From Heloderma charlesbogerti (lineage: Eukaryota > Chordata > Lepidosauria > Squamata > Helodermatidae), in assembly GCA_026122225.1 (NCBI GenBank), contig JANEZZ010001903.1:372001-436000 (forward strand): a DNA stretch of 64,000 nt, in the 5' to 3' direction. How positions within the stretch are numbered: the stretch's first letter is position 1; each line of letters opens with the position of its first letter. The notes beneath the pieces were generated by a model. It had not been told where the DNA came from, made no database searches, and saw nothing but the letters and a program-made list of their open reading frames with translations. Of this stretch, positions 41,109 to 52,900 are shown in pieces. The position numbers were made by a program, and so were the translations under genes.

Positions 41109-42702
41109 GACTCCCCCTGCGGGAGGCGGGGCAGCTAACTATAGCCACATCTTCAAGTTTGGCTCCAGGGTTGCCGGGCGGGGGGGAACCAGAGTCCAGA
41201 AATAGACTCCAGAGGAACGCAAACGGGCCAACTCCTTTCTTGGAGAAGGGAAAGGTATATTGGGCTGGACAGTTCCTAACTCAAAAAATCTTATTAACCC
41301 AGGGGTCTGTTGTACCCCGGCTTCCTAACTTCCTGCCCCACCCAATTTCATTGCAGCAAGAGCCTCTGCTCCTGTTTAGGTTCATCTTCTCTTTTGTCAA
41401 GACACAATGTATTAATATTATTATTCCTTGAATAGTGTCAGCAATATGCAGGGTGCTTTAGAAAGTATATGAGGCCAGGTCCCTGCCCCGAGATGATTAC
41501 AGTTTAAGTTTGACACAGGAGAGGTAGGAGAGGAATGTGGGAGGAGGTAATGAAGGTGGTGTAGACAGGAGAAGAATATGTATTAATTTCAGTCACTAGT
41601 TGCAGGGTTAGTTACAGAGAGATTATGCCAAAGGCTTTGCAGAAAAGTTTTTTTTTCTTCTTTGATGACATTCAGGGATCTGGAGTTCACTTTGGCGATA
41701 TTTTGTCTGATTATTTGATACGCTCAGCTTTGCAGAGTACAAAAAGCAAGTTCTCATCCTGAAACTTAAAAAGCTAACCCGTGAGCCTTTAACTTGGAAG
41801 CTAACTTTAACTTAAGGGTCAGTCTAGGCCCAACTGGACACCTGACTGGTGGGGGTGGGGGGTGGGGAAGGAACACCCGCAGGTACTTGCTGGAAAGGGC
41901 AACTGATGCTGGCCCTCTGTCCCAAGACAGGTTCTAAGGCAGCTGTCTTCAGGCCGCCACTCTCCAGATGTTCTGGATTGCATTCCCCATAGGGGAGTTG
42001 TAGGTCAGCACATCTGGAGGGCAGGCTGTTCGAAGGCCTCACACATCAGTGTTAAAGTGCAGAAAGCGGGATGAATAGACTCCTTCTTTCCTTAGTCCCT
42101 TTCCCCCACCCTTCCTCCCTCACTCTCAGGCAAGGGTATCCAGTATCCCTGAGAAAATTTCCTTTTTGGGATTGTTGGCCCCAGCTGTCACTGATGACTG
42201 AGACACTCAGGCAGGAGTAGAGGCTCCTAAAGATAGCAATCTGAGCTTCTTTCCTCAACCCAGGCCATTGCAAGCAGGCTCTGTCCATTCATCCCTCTGC
42301 TTCATCCACTGACTCCTGGCAATTTCCCTTCTAAAGAACCCCAATTATACCCACTGTGTCGCGATGAAGGCTGAGAGTGGAAAGAGGATGTGAGAGAGGG
42401 AAAACTGTAGGCCGAAAGCCATAAGCTCCTGCAGCTATTCCAAGCTCAGCTTTCTTCCTTATCTGGGGATCGGCAGCTAGAGATTCCAGGGAGAAATCCA
42501 GTCCTCCGGGTACCACAACTGCCAATCTAGAGGCAAAAGAGGCACGAAGATGGTGCTGTAGCCACAGAAACATCTCATTGGCAGTCTGTTTTGGGGGAAT
42601 GGTGAATCCCTCGCTTGTTGGTCTAGGGATATGATTCTTGCTTTGGGGGCAAGAGGTACCAGGTTGAAATTCTGAAGAAGCCCCTTAAATTTGGAGAGCA
42701 AG

Positions 42703-42890
42703 GGCCATAGCTCAGTGCAGAGCACATGTTTTGCATGCAGAAAGTCCCAGGTTCGATCCCTGTCATCTCCCAGTAGGGCTGGAAAAACTCCCACCTGAAA
42801 GCCTGGAGAGCCACTGCCAGTCAGTGTCGACAATACTGGGCTAGATGGACCGATGGTCTAACTCAGTAGAAGGCAGCTTCCTATGTTCTT
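42703..42890 (+). mobile_element. tRNA-derived SINE
   Basis: CCATAGCTCAGTGCAGAGCA head, B box GGTTCGATCCC, body GCCACTGCCAGTCAGTGTCG, end CTTCCTATGTTC. Same family as 5779. Confidence 0.85.
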
Positions 42891-43523
42891 TCCTCAAAGG
42901 CCCTCTCATAAACCTAACTGCTGATCGGGGGCCTCCTGCTTTAAAAGCGGACAGAATTATTGACCAGACTTGCCATCGACAGTAGGCTCAAACCTCACAT
43001 CATGGTAGATTCCCCACTCACTGCTGCAGAATGGCAGAATATGGCATTCAATGAGGGAAAGGAACGATTTAGCAACAGGGGAGCTGCGATGGAGCAGCGT
43101 GATTGAGAAGACATGGGGGCCCTATTTTGGAGAAGGGTAGATGGGTGTGAAAGACTGAAAGATTGAGTGGTAAAGTGGGGAGAGACATAAAAGCAAAGAA
43201 ACTCACTGAAAGAGGGAACAATGGAATTAGCAGGAAAAAGCAGCTGTTGCAGTGCTGGTGATGATTTGTGTGAGATGTGCTGACGGGAGGACAGAGGAAC
43301 CTGAGAGTTTTGATAAGATGGAGAAAAGTGCAGGAGGGCTAGAGCCCATCAACTCAGCTCAGGGTAACCTGACACTCTAGGCATTTTCCAACTACCCATG
43401 CTGAGCTGACACATCCTCCTCTTGGACACGTGCCCAAGATGGAAGAAGATATTCCCTGCTAGCCTAGTGATGTACCTTCTGTACTCCCAGCCTGGGAATC
43501 AAGCTTGGGACTTCTGGCACCTT

Positions 43524-43690
43524 GGGACATAAGAAGCGACCTTATACCGAGCCAGACCATTGGTCCTTCTAACCCAGTATTGTCTCCACTGATTGGCAAC
43601 AGCCCTACCTGGAGAAGCCGGGGATTGAACCTCGGGCCTTTGGCATGCAATGCACGTACTCTCTCTGCTGTGGTCCTTCCCCTGTGCACA
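43524..43690 (-). mobile_element. tRNA-derived SINE, reverse orientation
   Basis: Reverse complement of the 5779 family: TGGTCCTTCTAACCCAGTAT, then GGGATTGAACC (B box complement). Confidence 0.75.
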
Positions 43691-43747
43691 CGTATGTCCT
43701 CCAAATGCTCCTGTGTCTAACTGCTGTATGACAGATATCTTGGGGAA

Positions 43748-43917
43748 GGGCCATAACTCAAGACAAGAGCGCATGCTTTGCATGCAGAAGGTCCAAGGTT
43801 CAGTCCCCAAAGACTCCTGTCTGAAACCCTGGAAAGCTGCTGCCAATCAGTGTTGTAGATACTGAGCTATCTGGACCAATGGCAAGACTCGGTATAGGGC
43901 AGCTTCCTATGTTCCTA
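43748..43917 (+). mobile_element. tRNA-derived SINE
   Basis: GGGCCATAACTCAAGACA head, GGTTCAGTCCCC B box, TGCCAATCAGTGTTG body. It forms an inverted pair with the copy at 43524-43690. Confidence 0.8.
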
Positions 43918-44109
43918 AGTGATACAGCTTTTCCTAGCAAGGAGAGGCAATACTGGGGAAGTGGTACATTGACCATTTGAATTTCTTACTGCAGAGCTCT
44001 TGAAAGCAAATTAAGTATCTGAGAAAAAACGGTGAAACCATATAATGTGTGTTATAGTCATGTAAATCTATGCACACCTAAAATTAGTATGGCTGTACAA
44101 AAGAAGGGA

Positions 44110-45600
44110 AGAGACCAACACTATTATTATTGGTAGTATTCTCTCTTTGTAATATTATTTATATAGCACCATTTATATACATAGCACTTTACAAAGAACA
44201 AGTATGACAGGGTGAGGCTGAGGCTTACAATCTAAAATAGACACAGGGAAATAACAGAGGAGGGTGGAGGGAAATGGAAGCATGGGTGAGCAGGGGAAGA
44301 ATAGGTGATTATTTCAATTACATGTAGTTTGGCTTAATTCCAATAAGCTACAAGGACTAAGGAGATGATCCAAAGGCTTCCTGGATAAGGTGAGCTTTAA
44401 GGGAGGACTTAAAAGGAAATACTGGATGTGGTTACGCAGAGGCATTCTGAGAGGCACTTCCAGGCATAAGTGGCAGCAAGGGAAAATGGGCAGAACTATT
44501 CCAGGGAGTGGGAGACCTTTAGACAGCTGAAGGTTTGAGGAGCCAGCCGAACAAAGGTCGCAGGAAGGGATGTGTGGCAATTTGAGCACAGAGAGATAAG
44601 GAGAGACAAGGCCATGCAGGACTATTAAGGTAAGAATAAGAAGCTTGTGCAGCATCCGGGTGCAGGACAGGAGAGGGATTTTAAGGAGTGGTTATGGCCA
44701 GAATGATGAAAAAGGTGAATAATTTTGGCAGCAGAGCGCTGGATGGATGTAGCAGATGAAGGTGAGACAACGGAAGGCCAGAGAGAAGATGAAGCCCAGT
44801 GGCGCCGCTGGGTTCAAGAAGGCACTGGGCATGATGGCCTTTGTACCCCACCCCCACTACACTGCTTTCTCTCCCCACCTCCCCCCACCTGTACCTGGTG
44901 GCAGAAAGGAATGCAGTAGGTTCCTTCTTTCTTTTGCTTTAGGAGAAAAAATAAATATAAAGGGGACCCATTTCTTCCCATCACTGCCCATCACCTGGTA
45001 AACTGTGGGAGTGGGGGGAAACACACACAGATCCCTTTTTCCTTCCCATCTTTCAAACCTTTTACAGTTCCAGCTCCAGTGCGTTCAAACCTCTGTAAAA
45101 AGCTTTTAAGAAAGAAAGAAAGAGGGACAAAGTCCTCCTCTTTCCCCTGTGGTCAGTCCTCTCCCCTCCAAAATTAGGTGGCTGGCAGTGACAGCAGTTA
45201 CTGCAACTTCTTTGCCTTTTTCCTTTTTACAGAGTGGATGCGTGAAGCGAAGCGCCAGTCAGCCATGCCTGCCCTTGAGTGCCTCTGGGGCCCATGTGGG
45301 GCCCAGAGGCACAGCAACTGAAAAGGGCAGGCAATCTGCATACACACTCCATTAAAAGGAAGAAAAACAACAAAAATCAGAGGTTGCAGTGACTGCCACT
45401 GATGAGGCCCCAGGCCCCTTTAAGTACTCCCTGGACTGCAGGGCCCCAGACCTGCGTCCCATAGTCCGGCCTTAGCAGCGCCACTGATGAAAACTGCAAT
45501 AGTCAAGGTGAGAAATGACAAGGGCATGGACGAGTTTTCACTGAAGGGACAGAGAGCAAGTACCATGTTTTTGTAAAGGAAGGAGCAAAATGATTTAGCA
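44110..45600 (+). repeat. Unclassified dispersed repeat split by a hAT-like element
   Basis: TATAGCACCATTTATATACA, AGCACTTTACAAAG, then ACTTAAAAGGAAATACTGGA and further segments. A related shorter copy is at 41410-41640 and a fragment near 34510. It resumes after the inserted element at 45487. Family unknown. Confidence 0.5.
44797..45486. mobile_element. hAT-like element, CAGTGGCGCCGCT ends
   Basis: Starts CAGTGGCGCCGCTGGG and ends TTAGCAGCGCCACTG. Flanks ATGAAGCC (44789-44796) and ATGAAAAC (45487-45494) agree at 6 of 8. 690 bp, no coding frame seen. Confidence 0.65.
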
Positions 45601-45642
45601 ACAGACTAAACACGCGGGGCAAAGGGGAGAAAAAGAGACTAA

Positions 45643-45775
45643 GGGGGCTATCCTATGCATGCTTAGCGAGAGAAAAAGTTCCGCAATTCCCAGCATGCCC
45701 CAGCCAGCACGGCTAGCTCGGGCATGCTGGGAATTGTAGGGCTTCTTTCTCTCTAAACATGCATAGGATTGCACC
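45643..45775. mobile_element. Harbinger-like palindromic MITE
   Basis: CTATCCTATGCATGCTTAG and ACATGCATAGGATTGCACC frame inverted arms (CCCAGCATGCCCCAGCCAGC). The left flank TAA is kept; the right one is not clear. Confidence 0.6.
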
Positions 45776-46009
45776 GTGCGAGAAAGCCACGGCTTCCTGC
45801 CTAGCCAGCACTGTGCCTGCATTAAGGGCCCCTCCTCTTGCTGGAGACAGGGCCCCGGGAGCGTCGCGCCCTGCAGAACACCGTGGCTGGCGGACAGGAG
45901 CGCTGCTGGGGCCTTGGTCAAGTTCTTGTAAAGAACTTGTGGGCGGTATCCCCTGAAACGTTATTCCCGTTGGGCGCTTCCCCTCGCCTCCCATTCGTCA
46001 ACCTTGGTG

Positions 46010-46975
46010 CCAATCATATTTCAATCAATCTATCTTCCCCATCACCCCCTTCCCAACCACCAATGCGTTTCCTTAACTGGCACAGGAGAACGTCAATTAA
46101 ACGTCGAACCCGCCCCCGTCGGTCGTTATTGGCTAATCCTGGAACACCTCGCACGCCTGCATGAAGAGGCTCTGGCCTTTCATTGGATTGGTTAACGTCA
46201 GAAACGTTCGCGCTCATATCCACATCTTGGCATTCCATTGGTTCACTAGCAAGCTACTCATCAAAGGTCACGCCTCAGGCTGCCCCTTGATTTGACAGGA
46301 ACCGTCGCTTTTCTCGTTGGCCGCCTATAAACGTCACGTGCATTCGTGACTTTAGATGGTTAATTTTCGCTCGGGCCGGTGATTGGAGAATCTTGCCGGT
46401 TCTTCTTCTTATTGGCTGAATGATTGTTTAAGCGCACACCTTCTTTTCCTTTTTAAATGACTACACTCAGCTCCATTCCGATTGGTCTAGCTTCCCCGGC
46501 CTCTCGGTAAGAAAACGGATTTCTGGTTCTGAATTGCTATCTCTGATTGGCGGGTGCTTTCCGCTAGTCCCACCTTTTGAGTGAGTTCCTTATCGCCGCC
46601 CTTCCTCATTTTGTTCTCCGTCTTCTAATTCCCCTGACGGATTGGTTGTGTACCATGTCCCGCTCTATTCCGATTGGTTGTCTCTCCGCAGCTCTCCTCT
46701 TCGTCACCAGGCCCTTGCCTCCCCTTTCCCTTCCTCTTTCGTGATTGGCTAAATTTATGTCCCTCCTTGACGCTCATTGGCTGAATTCCGGCCTGGACGG
46801 TCTGGAGGTGCGTGCGCAGCTTGGGGTGGTTGCCTCTCTTACTGCTGCTGCCGTCTAGGCGGGGGGGAGCGCGAGGCTTTGAGCTTCCTCCCCCCCCCCC
46901 TTCACCATAGTTCAGGCTTTGGCTGGGCGACTAGGCCGCATCCCCCCCATTGGGGGGGAAGAGGCCATTGTTGTT
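46010..46975 (+). promoter_or_regulatory. TBC1D10B: TBC1D10B promoter with a dense CCAAT-box cluster
   Basis: Twelve ATTGG motifs start at 46128, 46182, 46187, 46237, 46382, 46411, 46481, 46546, 46641, 46673, 46744 and 46776. Two CCAAT motifs start at 46010 and 46060. All precede the ATG at 46976. A CACGTG E-box lies at 46335-46340. CCAAT boxes bind NF-Y. No TATA box is evident and the sequence becomes GC-rich towards the ATG. Confidence 0.75.
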
Positions 46976-49900
46976 ATGGAGACCGGTTCTGGGGATCCCC
47001 CATCACCCCCACCTCGTTATAACGCCCATCGCTCAGTTCTCCATACTCTGAAAGGGATGGGCCCAGCTCCTGTGGCATTAGGAGTGTCAAGAGACAGCTT
47101 GTCAGCTTTGCCCCTGGCAACATCCAAGGCAGTAACAATGGAAACCGTGGAAGCAACCTTGATGACCAGCACCACAACAGTAGTACCGTGCTTTGCTGCA
47201 GAGATGACGTTAACCGTGAGGACCACAGAGATGTCGCTCGAGGCCAACGATAATGGCAGTGTGGCACCTCCTGTACAGGTGGGATCTGATGCCATAGCTG
47301 CAGACATTATTCCAGTGGGAGACAGGCCTTCTGAGGAGATGGTACCTGTGGCCAATTCGGTGGCACCCATGCCTGCCACAGTAACAGTAAATGGAACATC
47401 AGTCATATCATCCCATGATGTTGGGAAGATGTCATCGCCTGTGGATTTGCCTAAAGAGGCTACGCCGAAGTCCGTCCCGGTTCAGCCCGCGTCACCAACA
47501 GTGGTGGTGGTGGCACCTAGCCCTGTGACGCCACCAGAGAAGACTCCGCCCACAACTCCGGAGGGTTTGGCTCCCCATGATCTTTCCACCCCTCAGCCAC
47601 CCCAGGACATGGGTTCCCAGTATAGTCTGGGGCCCCTGGCATCTAGGCCCCCTCCAGCTCCTGACACCTTGAGCTACTTGGATTCTGTCAGCCTCATGTC
47701 TGGCACATTGGAGTCATTGACTGGCCCTGGATTCCTTGATGATGCTAGCTCCCTCGGTTCGGATTCGGAGATCAATGGACTGGCATACCGGAAGACCGAC
47801 AAATACGGCTTCCTAGGGGGCAGCCAATACTCTGTTCAACTGTAAGTATTGGCACCAAGACTATGGCCTTCCCACATTCAATAGAAGGTGTTAGTCTGTT
47901 AGACTTCTATCTTAAGTCAAAGGAGTTCAGCAAGATGTTTGGTGATGGGCACTACTCCATCCTGGGCTAGGATGCTGGGAATGGAGTATGTATCTTTCCT
48001 CCCCTGGGGCACTAGCTCTCATCCTGGGTAAGGTGAGCTGGGGGTTGGATGTACTTAACAGAATTATAAAGGTGGGAGGGATCCTTTTCCGAAGCACTAC
48101 CCTGACGGCATGGCCACCATTTAGGCATCAACCACAGTTGTAGGTCTATCAAACTTCTTGAATGGTATCTTTCTGGTTTGGTGAGTGCTGTCTCTGGTTT
48201 ATGATTTTCTGGGAGTATGATATACTTTTTTTCCTGATTAGGTGTAACAGGCTTGAGAGGATTTGTGAGACCATCTTGCTCTAGACAAAATCCTCATTTG
48301 CCTCTGACTGTAATTCAGCATCCTGTGCTTGCCATATGCCAGGTTTGTAGGGTGACCTTAACAAAGTGCACTTGACTTCCTCCAAAGAAGTGGACATAGC
48401 ACATCCCTTCACCTCCAGCTGGGAGGGGGACCTGAGTACGCATTTAGGACATGTCCTGATCCTCTGGAGAGCCAGTGTGGTGTAGTGGCTAGAGTGTTGG
48501 ACTGGGAGTTGGGAAGTCCAGGTTTTAGTCCCCGCTCAGTCATGGAAGCTCGCTGGGTGACTTTGGGCCAGACTCTCAGCCCAACCTACCTCACAGGGTT
48601 GTTGTTGTGAGGATACAACGGTGAGGAGGAGGATAATGTAAGCCGCCTTGAGTTCCTTGCGAGAGGGAGAAAGGCGGGGTATAAATGCAATAAATAAATA
48701 AATAAATAAATAAATAAAATTGTTGTGAGGCTAAAATGGAGAGCAGGAGGATTATGTATGCTGCCTTGGGTTCCTTAAGGAGGAAGAAAGGCTGGAAATT
48801 AAATTAATTAATTAATTTGTCAGATGAATTAGGTGGGAACTGTTTTAGACCACCCCAATTGATTGTGTCTTCCCAAACCCTAACATTTCAGTGCAATCGT
48901 TCTGTTATGCTGAGTGACGCATTTCTCCAGGCCAAACATGACTGGGATTGGGTCTCTGTCCTTTGTTTCCATAACTATTTTTCCTCTTTAGCTTGGATGC
49001 TGCTGCCTTTGGCCTGAAATCAGAACCACCTCTCTGAGTGTGTGGCTTTATTGGAAGGGCGATAGCTGCTCTTTTGTATTACTCATTGTGGCTGAGTGTC
49101 TATATTTCTTGTGTGCCAGTCTTTGTCCCAAACATGGTGTGTGTGGAGGGGGTGTGAGTCTTGTTGTAGCATTATTTATTTATTTATTGTATTTATATCC
49201 TGGCTTTTTTCCTCTTGCAAGGAACCCAAGGCAGCTTACATTATCTTTCTCCTCTCAGTTTTATCCTCAAAACAACAACAACCCTGTGAGGTAGGTTGGG
49301 CTGAGAGTCTGTGACTGGCCCAAAGTCACCCAGTGAGCTTCTATGGCCAAGTGGGGACTAGAACCCAGCTCTCCCGGCTCCCAGTCCGTCACTCTCACCA
49401 CTACACCACACTGGTTCTCCAGAGGATCAGAACATGTCCTAACTGTGTACTCAGGTCCCCCTCCCAGCTGGAGGTGAAGGAATGTGCTATGTCCACTTCT
49501 TTGGAGGAAGTCAAGTGCACTTCAGCCACAGGAGTGTGGATCCAGATAATCTTTCTATGACTTTTCAGTTGTGTGTGTGTGTGTATGCACCCCCTGAATC
49601 CTTGGTTTGTGACTTACTCCAGTTGCCATCCCTTTCAAATAGTCCCACAAATGCATTTGTGGTGGGATAGGGAGAGAGATGACAAGGGAACTCTCTGCTT
49701 CAGGATGTGGGCTGGCCAAGGATTAGACAAATTCATGTAGGATCTTTACATCAGGAGTTATTAACTTGTGCATCCAAAGAAAACAACCCCAAGTCTCCCT
49801 CAGTCTTCTAACGAGTGGGAGGGAACGAGAGGATGAACTACTTCATTACTGCCCTGTCGCTTCCTAGTCTTCCTTGGATATGGGATGCAGGGATGAATGG

Positions 49901-52900
49901 ACTGCTCATTTTGCCCCACCTGGCTGCTCTTAATGGCCTTCAGGCTCTTAGTAAAGCACGTACAGCTTTGGCTATTGAAGAAGCATTGAGGGAGGTGTCT
50001 TGTGAGGAGTAGACATTCACGCATGAGGCTTGGCTTCTCTTTGTATCTTTTGAACAGCACTGCTACTCCCCCAAATCTCAGTTACAACCACCTTTTTAAA
50101 CTCCCAATAGGTTTAAAAGCAGCTTGCCATCTGTATGGGGCTGGAATTGGGGTGAGGTGGTTATGAGAATGCACTTGTGCAAGAGGGTCAGAAAAAGCAT
50201 ATGTTATTACTTTAGAGGAGCTTTTGATCTCTGCCAATTAACTTGTGCCCCTTGTTCTTCCCCAGCCCTCCCCTCCACTGTGTCATGCCATCCTAGCTGC
50301 CTATCCCCTCACCTTTGGATTAAAAAGTTTACCTTGCAGGGCCTACAGCAGTGTGGGGAGGCCACTGTCTGTGGCCTTCAATCACACAGTTAAGCCCAGT
50401 GTTTACAACTTGTCCCACTTTCCTGGGTGCTAATACCAAGGCTGCAATGATTGATGGAGAATGAAGGATGCCTTTTAACTTGCACGGTCACCCTAGAACG
50501 CTGATAAGGTGAGGATGGGGGAACAGTGTCTCTCCGTTGGCCTGACTTCCTCAGGCATGTAAACAGTGCACATGTGTTATCTATTCCAGCCTTCCCCCAC
50601 CTGGCACCCTCCAGATGTGTTGGACGGCAACTCCCATTATTGGCTGGGGATGACAGGAGTTGCCGTCCAACACATCTGGAGGGTGCCAGGTAGGGGGAAG
50701 GCTGGAATAGAAATGGGCATAACTCTAATTGTGATGTGCAGTTGGCTGCTAACCCAAGGTCCAGTAGCTGTCTCTGAATCTGCTGTCATTCTAAAGACAT
50801 TTGCTGACCTCAGGGTTTGATGAGGAAAACCTCATCAGATGCCAATCGTCTTTTCTCAGTGGGTAGCATCATTTTAAGTACATAAGAACTGCCTTTCTGA
50901 TTCAGACGGGAGGCCCATGAGCTCCAGCCCTTTGTCTTCAACAGGCGCCAGTCAGATGCCCAAGGGAAGCCTGAATTCAGGGCAGGGTGGTGATCACTTT
51001 CTCCTATTGTTACTCCCCAACTGCTGGCAAATGGAGGTATTCTCCTCTTGAACCTGGCGTGGGTGGGGTTGTAAGCTATCATGAGTAACAGGCGGTTGAT
51101 GTCCAGGAGTTTGTCTGATGATCCCTGTTGTTAAAGCCCTTTATAAGATGTAACGATGCAAGCATTCCAGATTTTGCCAGAAAGAAAAGTTCTTTTAAAT
51201 TTAAATATGGAAAGATGTGTTTGTGCTGGCAGGCCTGCTTTGTAGCATTGATTTCAAGTGTGGAATGTGCTTTTCATTGCTAGTCTGACAAGTGCAAGTT
51301 CTGGGTGGTTTTGCAGTCTGCTGATTATGTGTGTTCATCTGCAGAATAGTAGATAGTAATAGAGGGTGTCTGTGCTAAGGGAGTAGGTTGTGTGTCGTCC
51401 CCCGCCCCCGCTTGTGTGCGCGCGCGCGCCTGTTCATGGGCTATGGTTTTTTCTTTGCCTAGGGGGAGAACCAATTGTTTGAAGCTTCCCTTGGATGTGG
51501 ATTAGCTGCTATTCCTGCCCAACCATCTGTACTCCCTTCTGTCATCTTTCAGCTGCTTATGAAGCTGGAACCCCCCAAGGAAAGCCAGCTATTGAGGAAG
51601 GATGACAAAGCAAACAGTAGCCAATGGGAATAGAACTGCTGGTGCGAGGGGCTCCAAACTCAGTTTGGAGTTATACCTGAAAAGGGGAAGGCTGCTCCTT
51701 GAAGGAACTTGACCATACTCCCAGCATCCTTTGCAGTTGTGTTAACTGTGGTTCATTGGGGACAATTTCAGATTGGAGTAGAGAGGCTGGGATTCCTGAG
51801 TTCGGGAGCAGATCAGAGCCAGGATTCAGGGTTTATTGTTACAGATATAATATGTCTCTTCAGTTCTCAAGGGCCTCCAGATGTCTTCACCTATGGCTCC
51901 CATCATCCCTCACCACTGGCTGTGCTGGCTAGGACTGTAGGCCAGAGCATCTGGAGAACCCCACCACTGCTTAGAGCTATGAAATAGGGTTTCTTCCTCC
52001 ACACACACCTGGAGTCTACCCAGTGAGTTTTGTGGATAGGTCAGGCTTTTAACCTATAGCTCAGATGTTGGGTACAGATCTGGAGAACCAGGATTCCAAT
52101 GGCCACTTGGCCGCTGGCAACTCCCACTTTGGCAGCCTTGGGCAAGCTGCTCACAAGATAGTTGTGGGGGATTCAGTGGAATATCCCCCCCCCCCCCCGC
52201 GCTCAGTGTTGCTCCTAGTTCCTTGGAAGAAGAGCAGGATACACATTTGACATGGGAATAATGGCCAAGCCCAGGGCTCTATTCACGACGCTGCACTAGA
52301 GTCGGAAATTGAGTAGAGGCTAGTTGGCCAGGGCAGGCCTCTGGCTTCTTTGCAGTTGGGCCTATGCCAGGCCTAATAGTGCTGGAGGTACCTGGGTGTC
52401 TTTGTAGAGAATGGGAGCCCCACAACAGCACCAGCCACCAGCTTCCTCCTGTTGGCATGGCTATGGGAGATGAAGACTCTTTCTCTTCTCTCCCACCCAA
52501 ACTCCTTCTTCCCTGGCCTTTTCTTTTCAGTCAAACAGCCCCACCGCTTCCTGTTTGGCAAGCCACCCTTCCTGTTTCTTGCTGCCTTCTGTTAAAGAGA
52601 GCCCTGCCCAGATCCTTCCGTATGATCACCTTCCCAAGGCCCCTTGACTGAAGTGGGCGGGTGGTGGGAGGGTGTTGCACGTGAAAGGGGACACCTTTCA
52701 ATTCTTTTTCTCCTACAAGCATCAGGTTGATTCTCCCACCTCGTCGCCCAGCATACCCACTCATGGAAAGCCCAGAAAATACTGAGTCACAATGAGCTGA
52801 AGGGCTTTCTGATTTCAGTCGCCATGACCCAAACAGCCTTTTTGTTTTAACTTTGGAAGCTGAATGTGGCGTGAGGCTTATGCAGGTGTGCTGACGTACA

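Larger units (their letters stand above)
41150..46000. other. Intergenic region between divergent MYLPF and TBC1D10B
   Basis: No gene supported. It holds two copies of an unclassified dispersed repeat (about 41410-41640 and 44110-45600), the second split by a hAT-like element, several tRNA-derived SINEs at 42.7-43.9 kb, a degraded palindromic MITE at 41940-42032, and a Harbinger-like MITE at 45643. Confidence 0.45.
48364..49522. repeat. Large inverted duplication in TBC1D10B intron 1
   Basis: The left arm (48364-48720) and right arm (49170-49522) are reverse complements with few mismatches. Each has about 100 bp of non-SINE sequence (AAGTGCACTTGACTTCCTCC ... CCAGCTGGGAGGGGGACCTG) plus a SINE. 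The spacer is about 450 bp. Confidence 0.85.

Noticed and set aside
45838..46164. 108-codon frame in the TBC1D10B promoter
   Set aside because: Overlaps the CCAAT cluster, low-complexity arginine-rich end, no family match.
46919..46975. Start of TBC1D10B at the upstream ATG
   Set aside because: In frame and possible, but METGS at 46976 matches the family N terminus, so I preferred it.
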